In this document: in pieces, positions 1 through 8,333 of the stretch | How the letters are laid out: every line of letters begins with the position of its first letter | Numbering within the stretch: position 1 is the first letter of the stretch | From: an uncultured cyanobacterium | Lineage (GTDB): Bacteria > Cyanobacteriota > Cyanobacteriia > PCC-6307 > Cyanobiaceae | Assembly (NCBI GenBank): GCA_903935205.1 | Contig: CAIZQU010000002.1 | Coordinates: 1 to 45,762 of the forward strand | Length of the DNA: 45,762 bases | Direction: 5' to 3' | The notes under the pieces: generated by a model | What the model was told of the DNA's origin: nothing | Databases searched by the model: none | What the model saw: only the letters and a program-made list of their open reading frames with translations | Made by a program: the position numbers and the translations under genes

Positions 1-16
1 GGTTTGTGAAGGGGGT

Positions 17-38
17 TCATGAAGCGAGTGCTTCATGA
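17..38. repeat. Perfect 9-bp inverted repeat near the left edge
   Basis: TCATGAAGC (17-25) and GCTTCATGA (30-38) are exact reverse complements around the 4-base loop GAGT. No T-run follows, so this does not look like an intrinsic terminator. It could be an operator or the end of an upstream unit outside the window. The surrounding stretch 1-279 shows no gene: its open frame from the ATG at 19 encodes only Arg/Pro/Ala-rich sequence typical of GC-rich non-coding DNA. Confidence 0.6.
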
Positions 39-212
39 CGGTTTGTTGCCGGGGTGCCGCCGCTCTGGCGGGCGCGCTCAAGCGCCGAGGCGGCAGCGGC
101 GGCCAAGGGGGGTGGCGCCATGTCGGCGGAAGTCGGCGGCGTCCCAGCCGCGGCGGGAGCGATGCCCAGGACCGCCACGGGCAAAACGGGCCACGGGTGG
201 GGCAACCCGTCA

Positions 213-236
213 GCCCCGGGCCCCCTGGCCCGGGGC
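213..236. repeat. GC-only 10-bp hairpin upstream of the radical SAM gene
   Basis: GCCCCGGGCC (213-222) pairs perfectly with GGCCCGGGGC (227-236) around a 4-base loop. It lies about 44 bases before the proposed GTG start at 280. There is no downstream T-run. It may be an attenuating leader structure or a remnant of an upstream terminator; its function is not shown by the sequence. Confidence 0.55.
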
Positions 237-279
237 CGGGCTTGTTAGCGTCCGACCACCCGCCCGTCCAGGCAGCGCC

Positions 280-1884
280 GTGAACACTCCCTCAGGCGGG
301 TCCTTGGCCGCCAGCCCTTGCGAGCGCGTCTTGCTTGTGAGGCTTCCTTGCAACCCGATTTTCCCGATCGGGCCTATCTATCTGGCCGATCACCTCCACA
401 AGCGCTTCCCGGAACTACCCCAGCGCATCCTGGACCTGGCCGCAGTCCCCCAGTTGGATGTGGAGAGGGTGCTGCTCGCCACCGTGGCCAGCTTCCGGCC
501 CACCCTGCTGGTGTTCTCCTGGCGCGACATTCAGATCTACGCACCCGTGGACGGCCGCGGTGGCAACCCCCTGCAGAATTCCTTTGAGGTTTTCTACGCT
601 CGCAATCCCGTGCGCCGCCTACGAGGTGCCCTGGGCGGTCTGCGCCTTATGGGTTCGTTCTATGGCGAACTCTGGAGAAACCTACGGCTGGTGCGTCGGG
701 GACTACGCCGGGCGCGACGCTTTCAGTCCAACGCGCGGGCTGTGATCGGGGGCGGGGCCGTCAGCGTCTTCTATGAGCAATTGGGTCGACGCCTTCCCCA
801 TGGCACCGTTGTGTCGGTAGGGGAAGGGGAACCGCTGCTGGAGAAATTGATCCGTGGTGAATCGCTCGACTCAGAACGCTGTTTTATCGCTGGTGAGCAA
901 CCACGGCCCGGTCTGATTCACGAGCAGCCGGCCGGCATGGAGAAGACCGCCTGCAACTACTCCTACATTGCCGCGATCTGGCCCCAGCTCAATTGGTATC
1001 TGGAGGGAGGCGATTTTTACGTCGGTGTGCAGACCAAGCGCGGCTGTCCTCACAACTGCTGCTACTGCGTTTACACCGTGGTTGAAGGCAAGGCGGTGCG
1101 GGTCAATCCGGTTGAGGAGGTGATCGCGGAAATGACCCAACTCTACGATCGAGGCGTGAGAGGTTTCTGGTTCACGGATGCTCAATTCATCCCTGCCCGT
1201 CGTTATATTGAGGACGCCAAGGCTTTGCTGCGGGCGATCCAGGCCCAGGGTTGGAACGATATTCGCTGGGCGGCTTACATCCGGGCAGACAACCTTGATG
1301 CCGAGTTGGCGGAGCTAATGGTGGCCACAGGCATGGACTACTTCGAGATCGGCATCACTTCCGGTTCCCAGGAACTGGTCCGCAAGATGCGTATGGGCTA
1401 CAATCTTCGCACCGTTCTTGAGAATTGTCGCCTGCTGGCAAGGGCTGGATTCAGGCAGCATGTCTCGGTCAATTATTCGTTCAACGTCATTGATGAACGC
1501 CCTGATACCATCCGCCAGACCATTGCCTATCACCGTGAGTTGGAACGGATTTTCGGCGCTGACCGGGTTGAGCCTGCAATATTCTTCATTGGCCTCCAGC
1601 CACACACCCATCTGGAGCAATACGGGTTTGAGCAGGGCCTGATCAAGCCCGGTTACAACCCGATGAGCATGCTGCCGTGGACCGCCCGTCAGCTGCTCTG
1701 GAATCCTGAACCGATGGGAGGTCAGTTCGGTCGTGTTTGCCTTGAGGCATTTCAGACCAATCCCGCTGATTTCGGCCGAGCTGTTCTCGCCATTCTCGAA
1801 CGTGACTATGGTTGCGCGCCACTCGAGGACAGCCTCCACGCTGAGCTGGAGGGTCGCCGTGCCCTGGCCACGGCCCGGATCTGA
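280..1884 (+). CDS. B12-binding-type radical SAM protein (cyanobacterial PSII high-light-acclimation family)
   Basis: A protein of about 534 residues. It has an N-terminal cobalamin-binding-like region (begins near RLPCNPIFPIGPIYLADHL, about residues 20-40, then a stretch ending in a GGG-rich strand). A radical SAM core follows, whose cluster motif C256-x3-C260-x2-C263 is visible. The protein looks like the cyanobacterial family annotated as photosystem II high-light-acclimation radical SAM protein. That name is from memory of the family, and the substrate is unknown. The frame is open from an ATG at 19, but the first ~87 codons are Arg/Pro-rich and unlike any domain. I therefore chose the GTG at 280, which places the conserved region about 20 residues in. 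It is a single gene with no close neighbour on its strand for 358 bases downstream. Confidence 0.8.
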   Translation: MNTPSGGSLAASPCERVLLVRLPCNPIFPIGPIYLADHLHKRFPELPQRILDLAAVPQLDVERVLLATVASFRPTLLVFSWRDIQIYAPVDGRGGNPLQNSFEVFYARNPVRRLRGALGGLRLMGSFYGELWRNLRLVRRGLRRARRFQSNARAVIGGGAVSVFYEQLGRRLPHGTVVSVGEGEPLLEKLIRGESLDSERCFIAGEQPRPGLIHEQPAGMEKTACNYSYIAAIWPQLNWYLEGGDFYVGVQTKRGCPHNCCYCVYTVVEGKAVRVNPVEEVIAEMTQLYDRGVRGFWFTDAQFIPARRYIEDAKALLRAIQAQGWNDIRWAAYIRADNLDAELAELMVATGMDYFEIGITSGSQELVRKMRMGYNLRTVLENCRLLARAGFRQHVSVNYSFNVIDERPDTIRQTIAYHRELERIFGADRVEPAIFFIGLQPHTHLEQYGFEQGLIKPGYNPMSMLPWTARQLLWNPEPMGGQFGRVCLEAFQTNPADFGRAVLAILERDYGCAPLEDSLHAELEGRRALATARI

Positions 1885-2242
1885 ACGATGTGTCGGATCT
1901 GATGGTCAGAATCGGATGGTCAGAACTCTGATGGTCTGAAGGACATCTCGAAAAATTGCCTATTCCATGGATTCGGGATCAAGTCGGCCCTGTCGAGGTC
2001 ATGAGTCTCAATTGGTTGGGTGAACCTGCAATCTCATTCTTGTGAGATGTCCTGAAGATCCAGGAGCGCCCAATCAGGGTGCCAGTCCCATCACTGTCGC
2101 CATCTGACCTTGTACCCAAAACCTGGCCAGGCAACGTCAGCATTGTGTTGAAATCCACAAAAAGAGAGTTCGGCTGGGTCGGTTGCCCTGCCCTACAATG
2201 ATCTGACAGAACCTGTTCCTATCCAGATTTTCTGGCAGATCC
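1885..2242. other. Non-coding gap before the RTX gene
   Basis: No gene is seen. GATGGTC occurs three times at 14-15 base spacing (1901, 1915, 1930), just after the radical SAM stop. A 10-bp inverted repeat (AGGACATCTC at 1940-1949, GAGATGTCCT at 2044-2053) brackets the middle of the gap. A possible -10 box TACAAT sits at 2194-2199, 44 bases before the RTX start, but no convincing -35 goes with it. The stretch is visibly less GC-rich than the housekeeping parts of the window. Confidence 0.5.
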
Positions 2243-3958
2243 ATGACCATTTTCGTCTCGACCAGCACCGATCTTCGCTCCTCCATCCAGACCGTCAGCT
2301 CTGTCGATCCGACCATTCAGCTTTCCGGAACGGGTCCTTACGTCACTGTCACCACCCTTGGCAAGCAGTCTAGCGTCACCCCAGCGCCTACAGCTTATAG
2401 CGGTTATACCGTTCAAGGTTCCAGCGCGACTCTCTCCAGTTCGGCAACGCTTGCTGACACCCGGATATACCAGCAGAATGTCGATGGTCCTTACATGCCT
2501 GGGACCGTACAAAATCTTACGCTAAATTATACTAATGGCGGCGCAAGCAATGGTGGGGCGCTTCTCAGCGTAACCAGCAATTCAGCCCAGTCGTTGACCG
2601 TTAACAATGTCGCGCTGACGGGCACCCACACGGGTTGGAATGGTAATGGGGCTCTTTACATGTCCCTGCGTTCTTTCAATGCCTCGAATCCGCTCAATAC
2701 TGCTTTGACCCTTCGAGATGTCAAGGTATCGCTGACTGGTCAAGGCAATGGTTTCAATGGAACCAATGGCGGTTCTGCATTTTTGCACAGCTGGAACAAC
2801 AATGGTGTCGTCACCATCACGGGCACAACCTTGGGGGATTCTGTCTTTGATGAAGCAGGGTATGGAAGTGCATTCATGCTGCTTAATTTCAATCCTCCTG
2901 CCACGTCTACGTCTTCCCCGGTTAATATCATCAGCAACACCATTTTTAAGCGGACGAGCAACGCTACTGTCAGGCCCACTGGCAACGTTCTGTCCAATGT
3001 AAACGCCACTCTATCGGGCAATACATTCCAGGATGGTTCTTACGTTGATCTTTACAATACCGTGTCCGGCCTTACCTTCTCCGGCAATACCTTTGCAACC
3101 ATTGATGGTGGGTTCGGTATCAGGGCTACTCCTGCTCTGACCGGGTCGCCGACATTCACTGGAACCAATACATTTACAGGTACCGGCTTGGCTTTGAAGT
3201 ATCAAACTTCCACGGCCAACTCTGCCCTTATGTATTCCACCTCTGGTAGTTTTAATGTAGGTTCCAAGTCGTTTGTTCGTCTTATCGCTTGTGGGCAGGG
3301 TGATGACAGCATTAACTTTACCTCAGCTCCCTATTCTATTGGATCGAATGCAGCCTGGATTTCTGGTGATACTGGCAATGATTCCCTGATAGGCGGTTTG
3401 GGCAATGATTGCTTGCTCGGCGGTGCCGGCAACGACACCCTCGCAGGAAACGATGGGGCTGATCTGATCGATGGCGGTGCTGGCGACGATTACTTGGTTG
3501 GCGGTGCTGGCCTCGACACCCTGACGGGTGGTTCCGGCGCAGATCGATTCCGTTGGTCGAATGCCGGAGGTGAAGATATTGTGACGGATTTCTCGACAAA
3601 TGACAATGATCAAATGGCTCTTACAAGAACGATCTTTATTCCTTCTATTTCAAGTTCTCAAACACTTCCCTTGGCAAGTTTTGCCACTATTACGTCTTTG
3701 ACTAGCGGCGTTGCTCTCGGGGGCAAGGTTACGCTCCTTACGGGAACATCCGCAGACGCCACTACCATCCAGAATACGTTCACAACGTCTACGACTGGCA
3801 ATGGTTTTCTTATGTTCTTTGATGGCAGCAAGTCCCGTCTTTTTTATGATACTGATTGGTCCAACACCACTGGGCGTCAGGCTGCAATTTGTTTGGCTAA
3901 TATCACGTCTCAAGCAGCAAACGACGCCATACAGAATACGTCTTTCTTTGCTGCCTAG
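2243..3958 (+). CDS. Secreted beta-helix protein with RTX calcium-binding repeats
   Basis: A 571-residue protein. Residues ~40-370 are Ser/Thr/Asn/Gly-rich with recurring short strands of the SGNTF / ISNTIF type. This is typical of a right-handed parallel beta-helix of the polymorphic outer-membrane/pectate-lyase type. Residues ~378-432 hold about six RTX nonapeptides (GGxGxDxLx, such as [10 protein letters not shown]) that bind calcium in a beta-roll. The C-terminal ~120 residues follow the pattern of type I secretion substrates, and there is no N-terminal signal peptide. Known family behaviour is export by an ABC/MFP/TolC system and folding on Ca2+ outside the cell; no exporter genes are in this window. 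Base composition is clearly lower in GC than its neighbours, suggesting recent acquisition or relaxed selection. The substrate or role (adhesin, S-layer-like coat, enzyme) cannot be told. Confidence 0.85.
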   Translation: MTIFVSTSTDLRSSIQTVSSVDPTIQLSGTGPYVTVTTLGKQSSVTPAPTAYSGYTVQGSSATLSSSATLADTRIYQQNVDGPYMPGTVQNLTLNYTNGGASNGGALLSVTSNSAQSLTVNNVALTGTHTGWNGNGALYMSLRSFNASNPLNTALTLRDVKVSLTGQGNGFNGTNGGSAFLHSWNNNGVVTITGTTLGDSVFDEAGYGSAFMLLNFNPPATSTSSPVNIISNTIFKRTSNATVRPTGNVLSNVNATLSGNTFQDGSYVDLYNTVSGLTFSGNTFATIDGGFGIRATPALTGSPTFTGTNTFTGTGLALKYQTSTANSALMYSTSGSFNVGSKSFVRLIACGQGDDSINFTSAPYSIGSNAAWISGDTGNDSLIGGLGNDCLLGGAGNDTLAGNDGADLIDGGAGDDYLVGGAGLDTLTGGSGADRFRWSNAGGEDIVTDFSTNDNDQMALTRTIFIPSISSSQTLPLASFATITSLTSGVALGGKVTLLTGTSADATTIQNTFTTSTTGNGFLMFFDGSKSRLFYDTDWSNTTGRQAAICLANITSQAANDAIQNTSFFAA

Positions 3959-3998
3959 CGCTTTACCTGTTTTCAGAGAGTTGTTCTCTTTCTTGCCG

Positions 3999-4030
3999 CC
4001 CTGGTGCTCTTTGCAGCACCAGGGTTTTTT
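3999..4030 (+). terminator. Intrinsic terminator of the RTX gene
   Basis: CCCTGGTGCT (3999-4008) pairs with AGCACCAGGG (4015-4024), a perfect 10-bp stem with a 6-base loop. It is followed directly by six T residues (4025-4030). It lies 40 bases after the RTX stop. Confidence 0.93.
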
Positions 4031-4222
4031 GTGGACTAACTCTTCCCCCGTGCCACGTCCTCTCTCAACTGTTGACTCTGAGCTGTCGGACCTAGACATG
4101 CAGCCATTGTTGGCAGGCGCCAGTTTCCAGTCTCATTGGTGAGCTCCTTGGTCGCAGCGCAGTTTTGCGTCAGTCGTCGCGGCCATTCCCAGCGGTTGAC
4201 CCAAGGGGAATTCAGGCAGGTT

Positions 4223-5080
4223 TCAGCGTTGAGGCCGCCTGACGAGCAGCATTGCCAGACCCAGCCAACCAACGACACCACCGATCGGGTTGGGGCCGCT
4301 GCCTGCCGGACCAACCATCCAGGCCGGAGCCGACGGCGACAGCTGCAGCAGCCCGCTCTGCAGGGCAAACCAACCACCCACGAGTCCACCATGCAGGCCC
4401 ACCGCGCCCCACAGGCAGCCGCCATCCCGGCGACGCCTCCCTGCCAGGGTCAGAGCTAATAACACCAGCCCGACCAGCAGTGCCATCGCCTCAAGCCCTG
4501 GCAACCGCTGCCAGGGATGCACCAGGGCAAAGATGGCGGCCTGGAGACCGGTGGCGCGCCTTGGCCCCAGCTGTTGCTCCAGTTCCCCCCAGAGCCAACC
4601 GCGGAAGAGCAGTTCCTCGGCAAATCCCACCCCCAGCACGAGCGCCAGAGCATTGAGCAGTTCCGGCAGCTGCAGGTCGCCTTGCCAGCGGCCCCTGCCG
4701 CTGATCAGCGCCACCATCACCAACCCCGCCAGCAATAGGGCGGCACTGCCTAGGCCACCGAGAAACGCCCGCACCCCCGCCCTCGGCGCCACCCTCACCC
4801 CCAGGCGCCGCCAGGGGCTGGTGCAACCCCAGGCCCGGCGCAGCCGCCAGGGCAGGGTCAGCAGCAGCAGCAGCAGCGCCAGGGCTGCACCGGCCAGATC
4901 CACTTGATCGGGCCGCCAGCCGGGAAAGGCCAGCGCCAGGGGACGGGATCCCAGCCAACCGAGCCCATAGAGCACCGGCACATACAGCACAGTGCCCCAC
5001 CAGTGCAGTCGTGAACGGCCCGGCTCGGCCTCGATGGCGGCCGCTGGCGACCGCTCTCTGTTCGCCCGTCCGGGCCCCAT
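4223..5080 (-). CDS. CPBP-family intramembrane metalloprotease
   Basis: A 285-residue, very hydrophobic protein with about eight predicted membrane segments. It carries the CPBP (CAAX protease and bacteriocin-processing, Abi) motifs: E155-E156-x3-R160 within EELLFRG, and a second motif F-x3-H ending at H188. These residues bind the catalytic metal in Rce1-type proteases; the substrate of this member is unknown. The open frame reaches back to 5134 inside clpS. The ATG at 5078-5080 overlaps the clpS stop as TGATG, a classic reinitiation arrangement, so I take that start. It is co-transcribed with and translationally coupled to clpS, which ties it loosely to proteolysis, though cyanobacterial CPBP proteins occur in many contexts. 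No terminator was seen downstream. Confidence 0.85.
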   Translation of the reverse strand: MGPGRANRERSPAAAIEAEPGRSRLHWWGTVLYVPVLYGLGWLGSRPLALAFPGWRPDQVDLAGAALALLLLLLTLPWRLRRAWGCTSPWRRLGVRVAPRAGVRAFLGGLGSAALLLAGLVMVALISGRGRWQGDLQLPELLNALALVLGVGFAEELLFRGWLWGELEQQLGPRRATGLQAAIFALVHPWQRLPGLEAMALLVGLVLLALTLAGRRRRDGGCLWGAVGLHGGLVGGWFALQSGLLQLSPSAPAWMVGPAGSGPNPIGGVVGWLGLAMLLVRRPQR

Positions 5081-5439
5081 CAGCCCTCGGGCTCGATCGT
5101 GCTGGTCAGCCCCTTGGCCTTGAGCGTTTCGCAATAAAATTCCGCTGGTTCCAGATCGCAGACGATCACCAGGCCCACGCCGGTGTTGTGGGCCTCCAGC
5201 ATCACGGCGATCGCATCCTGTTCGCTCAGACTGGGCACCACCTGGCGCAGGGTGGTCACCACGTACTCCATGGTGTTCACCGGATCGTTATGGAGCAGCA
5301 CCCGATAGCGGGGGGAGGGTTTGCGCAGCCGCTCCGGTGCTTTCTCCATCACCGAGGCGCCACCCTCTCGGCCGGGGCTGACGGCGGCGCCACCTGGCTG
5401 GCCTGAAGGCGTCGGCATCGTCACTGGCTGGTTGGGCAT
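5080..5439 (-). CDS. clpS: ATP-dependent Clp protease adaptor ClpS
   Basis: A 119-residue adaptor that delivers N-degron substrates to ClpCP in the cytoplasm. The conserved core is visible: RVLLHNDPVNTMEYVV, whose Asn/Asp pair contacts the substrate N-terminus, and MLEAHNTGVGLV, the hydrophobic-pocket and Clp-contact helix, near residues 46-90. The open frame extends to 5640, but the extra N-terminal sequence is Gln/Arg/Ser-rich and unlike ClpS. The ATG at 5437-5439 gives a normal family length. No clear Shine-Dalgarno sequence precedes it. The 3' end overlaps the start of the CPBP protease gene by one base. The gene lies 437 bases downstream of dapL, on the same strand. Confidence 0.9.
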   Translation of the reverse strand: MPNQPVTMPTPSGQPGGAAVSPGREGGASVMEKAPERLRKPSPRYRVLLHNDPVNTMEYVVTTLRQVVPSLSEQDAIAVMLEAHNTGVGLVIVCDLEPAEFYCETLKAKGLTSTIEPEG

Positions 5440-5876
5440 CGGCCATTCTGCCGCAACCGCCCGTGCGGTGATGCCGGCGTGCGGTTGCTGAGGCTGAGAC
5501 AGCTTTCCGCCTGTAGAGCATCGCCGTTGCCTCTGGCTGTTGCGTCGACCTTCGCCGCGCATCGGCTTGTGGCCATTGGCATCGCTCTTGATGCAAGGGC
5601 CAGGACTCAGCACCGACCCATGCTGCTGTTGACCGCCCATCGCCTATGCGCCATGGGCACGCTCTGATCGCCATGCCAACCTTCCCCCATCGCGGTGAAA
5701 GCCGCTCCAGGTGGCACCACCATGATCGAAGGTGGGGCCACCCGGTGGGGTCCCGGAATCATCAATGGCGACGGCGAACCAGGGGCATCTCGATGGGCGC
5801 CTTGGGCCTGTCAGCGATCCGTTGCCGCTGGCCGAAACCAGCGGTGAGCTGCCGCCATTGCGGAACCTGGGGGGCG
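5440..5876. other. Gap between dapL and clpS
   Basis: 437 bases without a recognisable gene on either strand. The open frames here (for example 5646-6104 plus) are His/Arg-rich and overlap the end of dapL. I found no convincing terminator or tRNA. A HIP1 octamer GCGATCGC lies at 5884-5891, just inside the 3' end of dapL. It presumably contains the clpS promoter. Confidence 0.4.
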
Positions 5877-7112
5877 TCAGCCGGCGATCGCGGCCTGAAT
5901 CCGGCCCATCGCTTCGATCACGTTGGCGCGGCTGTTGAAGGCGGAGAGGCGGAAGTAACCCTCTCCGGCGGCACCGAAGCCGCTGCCCGGAGTGCCCACC
6001 ACATGGGCCCGTTGCAGCAGCTGATCGAAGAAACCCCAGGAATCCAGCCCTGCCGGTGTCTTCACCCAGACATAGGGGGCCTGTTCGCCACCGAACACCT
6101 GTAGGCCGGCGGCGCTGAGTTCACTGCGGATGATCGCCGCATTCTCCATATAGAACGCCACCAACGCCTTCACCTGGGCCTGGCCCTCGGTGCAATACAC
6201 CGCCTCGGCACCACGCTGCACGATGTAGCTCACGCCGTTGAACTTGGTGCATTGGCGCCGGTTCCACAGGCCCCAAAGCTCCACCGCCTCGCCATTGGCG
6301 TCCTTGCCCATCAGGCCGCGGGGCACCACCGTCAGGGCGCAGCGGGTACCGGTGAAGCCGGCGTTCTTGGAGAAGGAGCGAAACTCGATCGCGCAACCTC
6401 GGGCCCCCTCGATTTCGTAGATCGAATGGGGCAGGGAGGGATCCTGAATGAAGGCCTCGTAGGCCGCATCGAAGAGGATCAGAGCATCATGGGCCAGGGC
6501 GTAGTCCACCCAGCCCTTGAGTTGCTCGCGGCTGGCCACAGCGCCGGTGGGATTGTTGGGGAAGCAGAGATAGATCAGATCCACCGGCTCGCTGGGAAGC
6601 TGGGCTGTAAAGCCGTTCTCGGCATTGATCGGCAGATACGTGAGGCCGCCGTACTGGCCGGCTCCGTCGGCGTCGCCGGTGCGGCCGGCCATCACGTTGC
6701 TGTCCACATACACCGGATACACCGGATCGGTGACGGCGATGCGGTTGCCTTCGCCCAGGATGTCGAGGATGTTGGCGCTGTCGCACTTCGAGCCGTCCGA
6801 CACGAAGATCTCCTCGGCGCTGATCTGGCAGCCGCGGGCCTGGAAGTCGTGGCTGGCGATCGCCTCCCGCAGCCATAGGTAGCCCTGTTCCGGTCCATAG
6901 CCGTGGAAGCCCTCGCGGCTGCCCATCTCATCGACAGCCGTCTTCATGGCGTCTCGGCAGGCCTGCGGAAGCGGCTCGGTGACGTCACCGATGCCCAGGC
7001 GGATGATCGGCGCCTCCGGGTTGGCATCACTGAAGGCCTTCACCCGCCGGGCGATCTCGGGGAACAGGTAGCCCGCCTTGAGTTTGAGGTAGTTGCCGTT
7101 GATCAGAACCAT
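5877..7112 (-). CDS. dapL: LL-diaminopimelate aminotransferase
   Basis: A 411-residue class I/II PLP aminotransferase. It converts tetrahydrodipicolinate directly to LL-diaminopimelate with glutamate as amino donor, in the lysine/peptidoglycan pathway used by cyanobacteria, plants and chlamydiae. Diagnostic segments are the start [20 protein letters not shown], the substrate loop near [11 protein letters not shown] (~68-78), FPNNPTG (184-190), DAAYEAF (215-221) with the cofactor-ring Asp and Tyr, and the PLP lysine K249 in [13 protein letters not shown]. Length and both ends match the family. It is followed 437 bases downstream by clpS. A truncated copy of its first codons and of the K249-proximal segment lies upstream at 7863-8026, separated by a decayed ATPase gene. 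Confidence 0.96.
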   Translation of the reverse strand: MVLINGNYLKLKAGYLFPEIARRVKAFSDANPEAPIIRLGIGDVTEPLPQACRDAMKTAVDEMGSREGFHGYGPEQGYLWLREAIASHDFQARGCQISAEEIFVSDGSKCDSANILDILGEGNRIAVTDPVYPVYVDSNVMAGRTGDADGAGQYGGLTYLPINAENGFTAQLPSEPVDLIYLCFPNNPTGAVASREQLKGWVDYALAHDALILFDAAYEAFIQDPSLPHSIYEIEGARGCAIEFRSFSKNAGFTGTRCALTVVPRGLMGKDANGEAVELWGLWNRRQCTKFNGVSYIVQRGAEAVYCTEGQAQVKALVAFYMENAAIIRSELSAAGLQVFGGEQAPYVWVKTPAGLDSWGFFDQLLQRAHVVGTPGSGFGAAGEGYFRLSAFNSRANVIEAMGRIQAAIAG

Positions 7113-7164
7113 CGCAGCGGGGTGGGCCGCCGCCGGCCCATGGACACTGGGCGTGATTCTCCTA

Positions 7165-7710
7165 CGCGGACGTGGCCGGCTGGCCGGCCACCGTGGGCGT
7201 CAAGCGCCGCAGCATCAAGGTGTGCTGCAGCACTGCCAGCAGCCTCTGGCACCGGGCGCTGCTCAGTTCCAGCAGACCCGCCAGCCGGCTCCCATGGAGG
7301 GCCTGCCCCTGGAGGTGGGCCAGCAACCGTTCCAGCCGCTCCATCCATGGCCGCGACAGCCCGGACTCCAGGGCGGTGGTGTCGCAGACCAGGAACGTGG
7401 GGATGACAGCCGGATGACATCTTCGCGCCTGTCGATGCTGGTGTTGTCGTCGGCCAGCAGACTCTCCGGGCAGACGCCGCGCAGCCACCGCTGCGGCCAG
7501 TCAGGTTTTCGTGGCCCTGGCGCAGCAGCGGGCCGGACGCCGACTTGAGCAGCAGGAGGCGCCCGGGTCGGCGGTCCCGGTCGATCCCGGCATGCAACCG
7601 GACGAAGAATTCAGGCAACGGCTGGATCTCATCCGGAACCACCAGGTCGCGCACCGCGGGGCCTTGATGAACAGCTCCGGCTCCTGCAACCGGGCGCGAT
7701 CGTCCGGTCC
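7165..7710 (-). pseudogene. Decayed AAA_14/DUF4143-type ATPase
   Basis: Fragments in different minus-strand frames line up, in order, with the AAA_14-DUF4143 ATPase family. RARLQEPELFIKAP lies around 7660-7700. VPDEIQPLPEFFVRLHAGID then DRDRRPGRLLLLKSASGPLL (about 7640-7520) is the Walker-B and sensor region. PESLLADDNTSIDRREDVIR is at about 7470-7411. LERLLAHLQGQ followed by ELSSARCQRLLAVLQ and LMLRRL (about 7340-7200) is the DUF4143 winged-helix part. At least two frameshifts separate these blocks, and the Walker-A N-terminus and the C-terminal nuclease-like tail are missing. Members are AAA+ ATPases often carried by mobile or accessory DNA, with poorly known function. The family call is from remembered consensus, but the collinearity of four blocks makes it fairly firm. 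Confidence 0.75.
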
Positions 7711-7862
7711 TGCCGGTCGCGCAGAACCGAATCGCCGCGTCCCGTTCGGGTCCTTGACGGGCGCCAGTCGAGCGCTCCCGGGGAGATGACCTTGCCTTTC
7801 TCTGGCTTCCACAGCAGATGGCAAGGTCTGCCGCCATGCGGTTCGGATGCACCGCCTGCGGC

Positions 7863-8026
7863 GCTGCTCATCAGGCTGCGGGGCATCACGCTGAGGGCGC
7901 GACGGGTGCCGCTGGCGGGGATCGGCGCCTGCGGCCTGGCCCGCTGCAGGCCTTCTCTCGCCGGGCGATCTTGGGGAACAGGCAGCCCGCCCTGAGCCAG
8001 AGGCCGTTGCCGTTGACCTGGACCAT
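7863..8026 (-). pseudogene. Truncated dapL copy (two fused pieces)
   Basis: Read on the minus strand from the ATG at 8024-8026, the first 26 codons (MVQVNGNGLWLRAGCLFPKI then ARREKA) match the start of the intact dapL. After an abrupt junction and a frame change, GTRRALSVMPRSLMSS (7863-7910) matches [16 protein letters not shown] of DapL, which follows the PLP lysine. About 225 intervening residues, including the lysine, are gone. The frame from the ATG soon terminates. The DNA also matches directly: compare about 7950-8026 with 7046-7112. It is clearly non-functional as an aminotransferase, and is a relic of a duplication or of a divergent second copy. Confidence 0.85.
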
Positions 8027-8259
8027 GGCGGCAAGGGCCCGGGGCTGCTACCTGTTCGGGGACTGTCTTGGTCCTACGGCGCGGGCGCGAAGGCGCGGGG
8101 GGCGGTTATGGTGCGCTCCTGCAGGCCTGAGATGGCTGTCAGCGCCGCGCACAGGAGGCCCTCCACGGGGTGCCGACGCCTGGGTCCCGGGAACGAACTG
8201 CCAGCACCAACGCCGCCCGCCGCGCCCATTGCTTGCAGCCAGAGCTTCCCTCTGCTACA

Positions 8260-8277
8260 GTTATTGAGGGCAATAAC
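8260..8277. promoter_or_regulatory. Inverted repeat upstream of the PEP-CTERM-like gene
   Basis: GTTATTG (8260-8266) and CAATAAC (8271-8277) are perfect reverse complements around AGGG. The site lies 57 bases before the start at 8334, at the point where the sequence becomes less GC-rich. Its position suits an operator or a short leader hairpin. No regulator can be named. Confidence 0.45.
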
Positions 8278-8333
8278 CCGGCATTGGCAGCATCAAGCTA
8301 GGGCTGCTTTTGCGCCTAACACAGGTATTCCAC

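Noticed and set aside
19-279. N-terminal extension of the radical SAM gene from the ATG at 19
   Set aside because: The 87 extra residues are Arg/Pro/Ala-rich and include both hairpins. The family begins near the GTG at 280.
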